From contig JAGMVK010000006.1 of the NCBI GenBank assembly GCA_020747065.1, positions 868,001 through 932,000 on the forward strand: 64,000 nt of DNA, written 5' to 3'. This document shows positions 58,919 through 64,000 of this stretch, piece after piece. Below the pieces are notes generated by a model. That model saw nothing but the letters and a program-made list of their open reading frames with translations. It made no database searches and was not told the DNA's origin. Every line of letters starts with the position of its first letter. Within the stretch, counting starts at the first letter, position 1. A program made the translations under genes and the position numbers. Source of the DNA: Cadophora sp. MPI-SDFR-AT-0126. Its lineage: Eukaryota > Ascomycota > Leotiomycetes > Helotiales > Ploettnerulaceae.

Positions 58919-59316
58919 ACTGGGCAGAGCCTGTAGAAACCATTAGTTGGCTGGACAGTGGCGAGGAAGCGTACAACCTACCTTGGAGAAAGAGGCAATG
59001 TTGAGTTCTGCTGTCGTTGAAATAATGTAGGCGACGAGAGCGAGCCTTATTTTGAGCGGCAAGTTCCAAAACTTCCGAGCTCTTGGCAATGTGACACGTG
59101 ATAGGGCGCTAAGCGAGGCGCGAGGCACCCGCTTGTTGCCTCCGACACTTTCTCCTCCCTGCAAACTTTCCTTCTATCTCCCTGCAGATTTTGCGACAGG
59201 TCGGAGAAGGTCGATCTTGTTCCAGATTTGCCCAGTGATCGTGTTGCGACATGAAGTAATTATTTTGATGCTAACGCCCCGCCTATATCACCTCCAACTT
59301 CGGTCCCGGTTCAACA
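58919..59316. promoter_or_regulatory. Divergent promoter region of mS41 and IRC20-like gene
   Basis: 398 bp between start codons on opposite strands. No specific motif could be assigned; no gene is seen. Confidence 0.5.
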
Positions 59317-62300
59317 ATGGGTCGGTCCAAGGTAACTGCCAGGAGAGGAAGGGGAGGCGGGCCCATCGCTTTCGGTGGCGATAGACGCTTTGAACATCCC
59401 GTTGGGTCCTCGTCATCGTCAAGTACTGCAAATCTTCAGGAAGGACGAGATTCACAGTCAACTTCTAGGACGAGCTCGCCTATGGGCTCCTTACCTGCGA
59501 GAGAAGTGCCTGATGCGCTCCTTGAGTTCATGTTGGGTACAACCTCCGAAGCGGAACCTCCCAAGAAAAAACAGAAACTCGCGTCACGGGGAATAGATGA
59601 GACTGCGTACGAACATGTCATCGTGAAGAAGTCTATTTGGGAGATTGAGTTTGCATCGTCCAAACTGTCTCGATTCGATACCCCGTTAGAAAAGGACACA
59701 ATTCGGCCTTTCGTCTCCTGGATACGACACTGGGGTCCGGAGTATATCGAAATCATAGACGAGAGAAAGCAATGTGTATTTCACGCGCCTTTACCACCCA
59801 AAGATGCCTTGGAGGATGTGTACCTCGCTCTTTTGGTGAATCACGAATCGACCTCCAAGGCCGCAGGAAAACTCTGGACTGAGTTTGGACTGATCCTGCT
59901 TGAGAAGGATGGGCGAGATGTTCTGCAAATGATTTTCACAGTTAAGTGGAATACCACGTCCTCACCATACAGCGTTGGACAAGCCTTTGTAAAAAGAGAA
60001 GCACTCCGCCAAGTGTTGACCAGATATTTTCCAGACCCAAATGCGTCCAAACCAGAGAAGTGGTCACCTCAAGATTTCTATCTGAGCGTACACTCACCAG
60101 ACAGGAATGACGAAGTTTCAGCGATGCAAATTGATGGATTGGAGACAGAGCTTTTTCCTTTTCAGAAGCGAGCCGTCCAGTGGCTATTGAAGAGAGAAGG
60201 AGTTAGATGGTCTGTCAAAGGCGTTGAAACCTTGACTCCGAACACCGGCGCAGAATTGCCGATTTCTTTTCTTCAATGTACCGATGGCATTGGCAAGATA
60301 TGCTACGTGAGCCATCTGTTCGGTATCATCACTTTGGATCCTTCACCTTTCATCGAGATAGAGAAGCAATTGAAAGGCGGGATCTTAGCTGAAGAGATGG
60401 GCCTCGGAAAGACTGTTGAGATGATATCGCTGATTTCACTCCACAAACGTCCACAGGACGAAGCCCAAGTTTATGACATCTTCACGGCTCAAAACATCCG
60501 TCCAACAGGAGCGACTTTAATCATTGCACCACCTTCGATTCTTCCACAGTGGATTTCTGAGATCAACAGACATGCACCGAATCTGAAGGTCATGCACTAT
60601 GAGGGCATCAAGGCGCACAGCAAGTCGAATTTCACGGATCTGGTAGATGATCTTGCATCATCAGACGTTGTCATATCGACCTATTCTGTACTTGCTGCCG
60701 AAATTCATTTTACTCAGTTGAACCCAGAGAAGACTTTGCGCCGAGAATCCAAGTACCCTAGGCCCAAGTCTCCTCTAATGATGCTTTCATGGTGAGTTAT
60801 TCTGCTCTCAAGCCACTCTGGGATGTGATGATCCTGGCTGATCTGCCTGCACCCAAACCACCCTAAACGCTCAGCAACAAGTATACTGATGTTTGGAACA
60901 GGTGGCGCTGTCTGATAGATGAGGCGCAGATGATTGAGACTGGAGTCAGCAATGCCGCGATTGTTGCAAGAATGATTCCCAGAATCAATGCTTGGTGTGT
61001 TACTGGTACGCCGGTTCGCAAAGATGTCGGCGATCTTCTCGGTCTCCTGGTATTCTTGCGGTACGAGCCGTATGCATCTGTCAAGATTGTCTGGTCCTCC
61101 CTGATCTCATCACATAAATCTGAGTTTCGAAAGTTATTTGGAATGCTAGCCCTTCGCCACTCCAAACAGAGCGTTCGTGATGAGCTGAAGCTCCCTGCCC
61201 AGAGACGATATGTAATCACTATGCCTTTCACTCCAATTGAGGAGCAACATTATCAAGAGCTTTTCAATCAGATGTGCGCGGAATGTGGTCTTGACAATCA
61301 GGGAGCCCCAGTCATAGATGAATGGGATCCCGAGGGCTTTTCCGACATCATGCGAAAGTGGCTTGTGCGTCTACGTCAGACAGCTCTCCATCCGGAAGTT
61401 GGAGGACGAAATCGAAGAGCTCTGGGACAAAAAGATGGCCCACTCCGGACTGTTGATCAAGTACTGAGCACGATGATGGAGAATACGGACCTGTCAATCA
61501 GAACCGACCAGCGGACCCTCCTGGTCGCAAAACTAAAGCGTGGACAGCTCTTCGAGAACTCGCCGCGTGTGAGAGAAGCTCTTGAGATTTGGGCCGAAGC
61601 TGCAAATGAGGCCAAGGGTATCGTGGAAGAGTGTAGGGCTCAACTTCAACAAGAAATGTCGGTAACCGAAACGGGAAGTTCTGTCGATGGGAAGGTTACT
61701 GCTACAGCTGCTACAGGAAGCGATAACGATAACGAAAGCGAAGATGAGCAGGAAGAGTATGCCATTCACGGAGGAAACACATAGAAATTGACTGACATAA
61801 CCACAGAGTTGATCCGTCCTCTCGTTTGAGTGCGTACCGAAACAGGCTTCGGATGGCGCTCGAGATAGAGCATATGGCAATATTCTTTCGCACAAATGCC
61901 TATTTTCAGATAAAAACCAACGAGGAAATGACTAAGCCTGGCAGCGACGAGTTCAAAGCTTTGGAGAAATTGGAGGAAGAGGGCTATGAGGAGGCCAAAA
62001 GGAAGAGACAAGAAATTCTCCTGGAGGTTGGTTATTTCCTTCTGTATTGCTTAGCTACGATCTGCCACATGTCATCGGCAGTCTCAACGACATTCCTCCC
62101 TGAATTCATGCAATATCGAAGCTTTGTGCACTAATTTACTCGCTTTAGATTTTCGGCAAGGCGGACAAACTTATGAAAAAGGTCTCACGAAGAGCAGCGA
62201 CACAGTCCTTCGTCCAAATTCCAGAGTTCCCATCAGAACCTGCAAAGGGGGGAATTGAAAGCCGCCGGATTGCACAGAATCTGGATACATTGGCTGCCGC

Positions 62301-64000
62301 ACTCGATGCTCAAGCCAATATCTTGGACGAGTGGAGAGAAACGACCATTCAATTTCTTCTTCGTCCTCTCGTTGACGAGGATGAGGGCAACGAGATTACC
62401 GGTGACGAGTACGAAGAATCTACTAAAACCCAGGACGAAGTTATGGTATACGTAGCTGCGTTGAGAGCGGTCATTGGTGATCGACACGATGCTCTGAGCG
62501 GCCAGATGAATGAACTCATCAAACACGATGTCAAGACTGCCCTTCGTGTTGCCAAGGAAGGTGAAGGCGCATGTCCTGAGAAGACCATTGAACTTTTGGG
62601 TATTCGTCAGCAGGTCAAACCAAGCAAGGAGATGGGCTCACTTCGAGGAATCATTTCAGACCTCAGGGGTCTTGTAACATCCCTGCGGCCAGATGCCGAG
62701 AGAGGTAATTCGAGAGCAATTACTGAACTAGCAATCGTCGACAAACAGTTGAAAGAAGTCCAAAAACAATTCAGCCAGCAAGATAAGGCTGTAAAATCCC
62801 TAGAAAAAGAAATTGAACTTCTCACCAGGTTAATGAACGCCCGACTGGAATATTATAGACAGCTGCAACAAGTCTCGGATATGGTTGCGCCATACGAAGG
62901 TGCGAATGACGAGAGAACCTTGGCGAAATTCCTTCAGGAAGAAGAAAGCTTGAGCCGGAAAATTGCGACGGCCAAGGCCAAGAGAAGATACCTGGACCAC
63001 CTGCGTATGGAGGCAACGAATCAAGAGGAGCAAAGAATATGTGTAATCTGCAGAGAATCGTTTGAGATTGGCGCTCTTACCGTTTGTGGTCATCAATACT
63101 GCAAAGACTGTATCCGAATGTGGTGGCATTGTAAGTTGATGCCGAAACTAATTTGGTGACAATATAAGCTTACCTGTATCCAGCACACCACAACTGCCCT
63201 GTTTGCAAGCGTAAGCTCTCTCAGTCCGACATGCATCAGATCACCTACAAGCCACAGGAGCTCTCCATCGAGACGGAAGATATTCACGACCTCAATCAAG
63301 ATCGATCCTCTTCGTCTTCGAAGCGAAAATCTGTAATTTATTCGGAAATCAGCAAGAGCAAACTGGCCGAGATCAAGAACGTCGAGCTGGATGGTCCATC
63401 GTTCACGACCAAGGTCGACACCCTTGCACGGCATCTCATCTGGCTTCGCGAGTCAGACCCTGGAGCAAAGTCTATTATCTACTCCCAATTCAAGGACTTC
63501 CTGGATGTCCTAGCCCAGGCTTTCGCAAAATTCAGAATTGGATTCACATCCATCGCCAAACCCCACGGCATAGAGAAATTCAAGCAAGACCCAGGAATTG
63601 AATGTTTCCTTCTACACGCGCGAGCTCACAGTTCCGGCCTTAATCTCGTCAACGCCAACCATGTCTTCCTCTGCGAACCACTTCTTAATACCGCCCTTGA
63701 ACTACAGGCCATAGCACGAGTCGATCGGATTGGACAACGTCAAGAAACTAATGTCTGGCTCTACCTCGTGAACGGCACCGTCGAAGAATCAATTCATCAA
63801 CTCTCCGTGAAGCGCCGCATGGAACACATGGGTAAGCGGCTCGCAAACGGCGAACACAAGGGAAAGGAGAGAGAAGTCTCGCCTGCCGAATTCCATGACA
63901 GTAACCTGGAAGAAGCGAACTCCTTAGAACTTCAACAGGCCTCACTTACTGCATTACTAGCGAAAGGCGGGAAGGGAGGCGAGATGGTCATGAAAGAGGA
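59317..64000 (+). CDS. IRC20: SHPRH/IRC20-type SNF2 ATPase with RING finger (3' end cut off)
   Basis: Chromatin-associated SNF2 translocase and ubiquitin E3 ligase linked to recombination and DNA-damage tolerance. Exons: 59317-60791, 60902-61756, 61807-62026, 62149-63130, 63184 to past the window end; about 1,449 residues so far, frame open at 64,000. Basic Gly/Arg start. Helicase lobe 1: 'GGILAEEMGLGKTVEM' (Walker A, about 354-368), 'LIIAPPSILPQW', DEAQ box near 498, 'CVTGTPV'. A long helical insertion follows (about 600-1,140). C3HC4 RING at about 1,147-1,195: 'CVICRESFEIG', 'VCGHQYCKDC', then an intron inside the RING, 'CPVCKRK'. Lobe 2: 'IIYSQFKDFLDVLAQAF' (about 1,272) and 'ALELQAIARVDRIGQ' (about 1,350). 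The RING sits between the lobes, as in SHPRH. One donor (62027) is the less usual GTTGGT. Confidence 0.9.

Overview
The window is nuclear DNA of a filamentous ascomycete (Pezizomycotina). The evidence is: many short GT-AG introns of about 40-115 nt; a HET-domain gene; a YOR1-type ABC transporter; fungal forms of AP-3 delta, EMC2, Ies1, YSY6 and mS41; and a 9.5-kb AT-saturated block that looks like repeat-induced point mutation (RIP). A leotiomycete-like relative is possible, but I cannot prove the class from sequence alone.

Layout. (1) 1-9,480 is an AT-rich block made of at least two mutated transposons. One is a chromodomain Ty3/Gypsy retroelement on +, with reverse transcriptase, RNase H, integrase and chromodomain still readable through stops. 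The other is a pogo/Fot-type DDE transposon on -. (2) 9.7-16.8 kb, next to that block, is a strip of decayed genes: a UPF0303/haem-degrading-like protein, a Gfo/Idh/MocA oxidoreductase with one nonsense codon, a CYP52-like P450 and a TPR/NLR-type fragment. (3) 17.9-31.5 kb is a healthy housekeeping block: a small mitochondrial-type membrane protein, YSY6/RAMP4, a SMAP-domain protein, AP-3 delta, EMC2, and a large coiled-coil protein with a ubiquitin-like domain and a C-terminal CaaX box. (4) 33.7-43.2 kb holds a HET-domain gene and a full-length YOR1-like ABCC transporter. (5) 44.8-49.7 kb is a second decayed island: an acyl-protein-thioesterase relic and a long unknown gene with many nonsense codons. 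(6) 50.6-64.0 kb holds INO80 subunit Ies1, a bZIP-like protein lacking an obvious zipper, mitoribosomal mS41 and a SHPRH/IRC20-type SNF2-RING protein cut by the window end.

There is no single operon-like pathway; this is normal eukaryotic gene order with several divergent pairs (small membrane protein/YSY6, AP-3 delta/EMC2, mS41/IRC20). The most unusual points are the ubiquitin-like, 40-residue-repeat, CaaX-ending protein; three genes whose first intron lies within or just after the start codon; and two islands of pseudogenes whose nonsense codons fit C-to-T (RIP-like) change. Intron boundaries were placed by eye. For the genes called intact, the exon lengths I give add up to whole codons.
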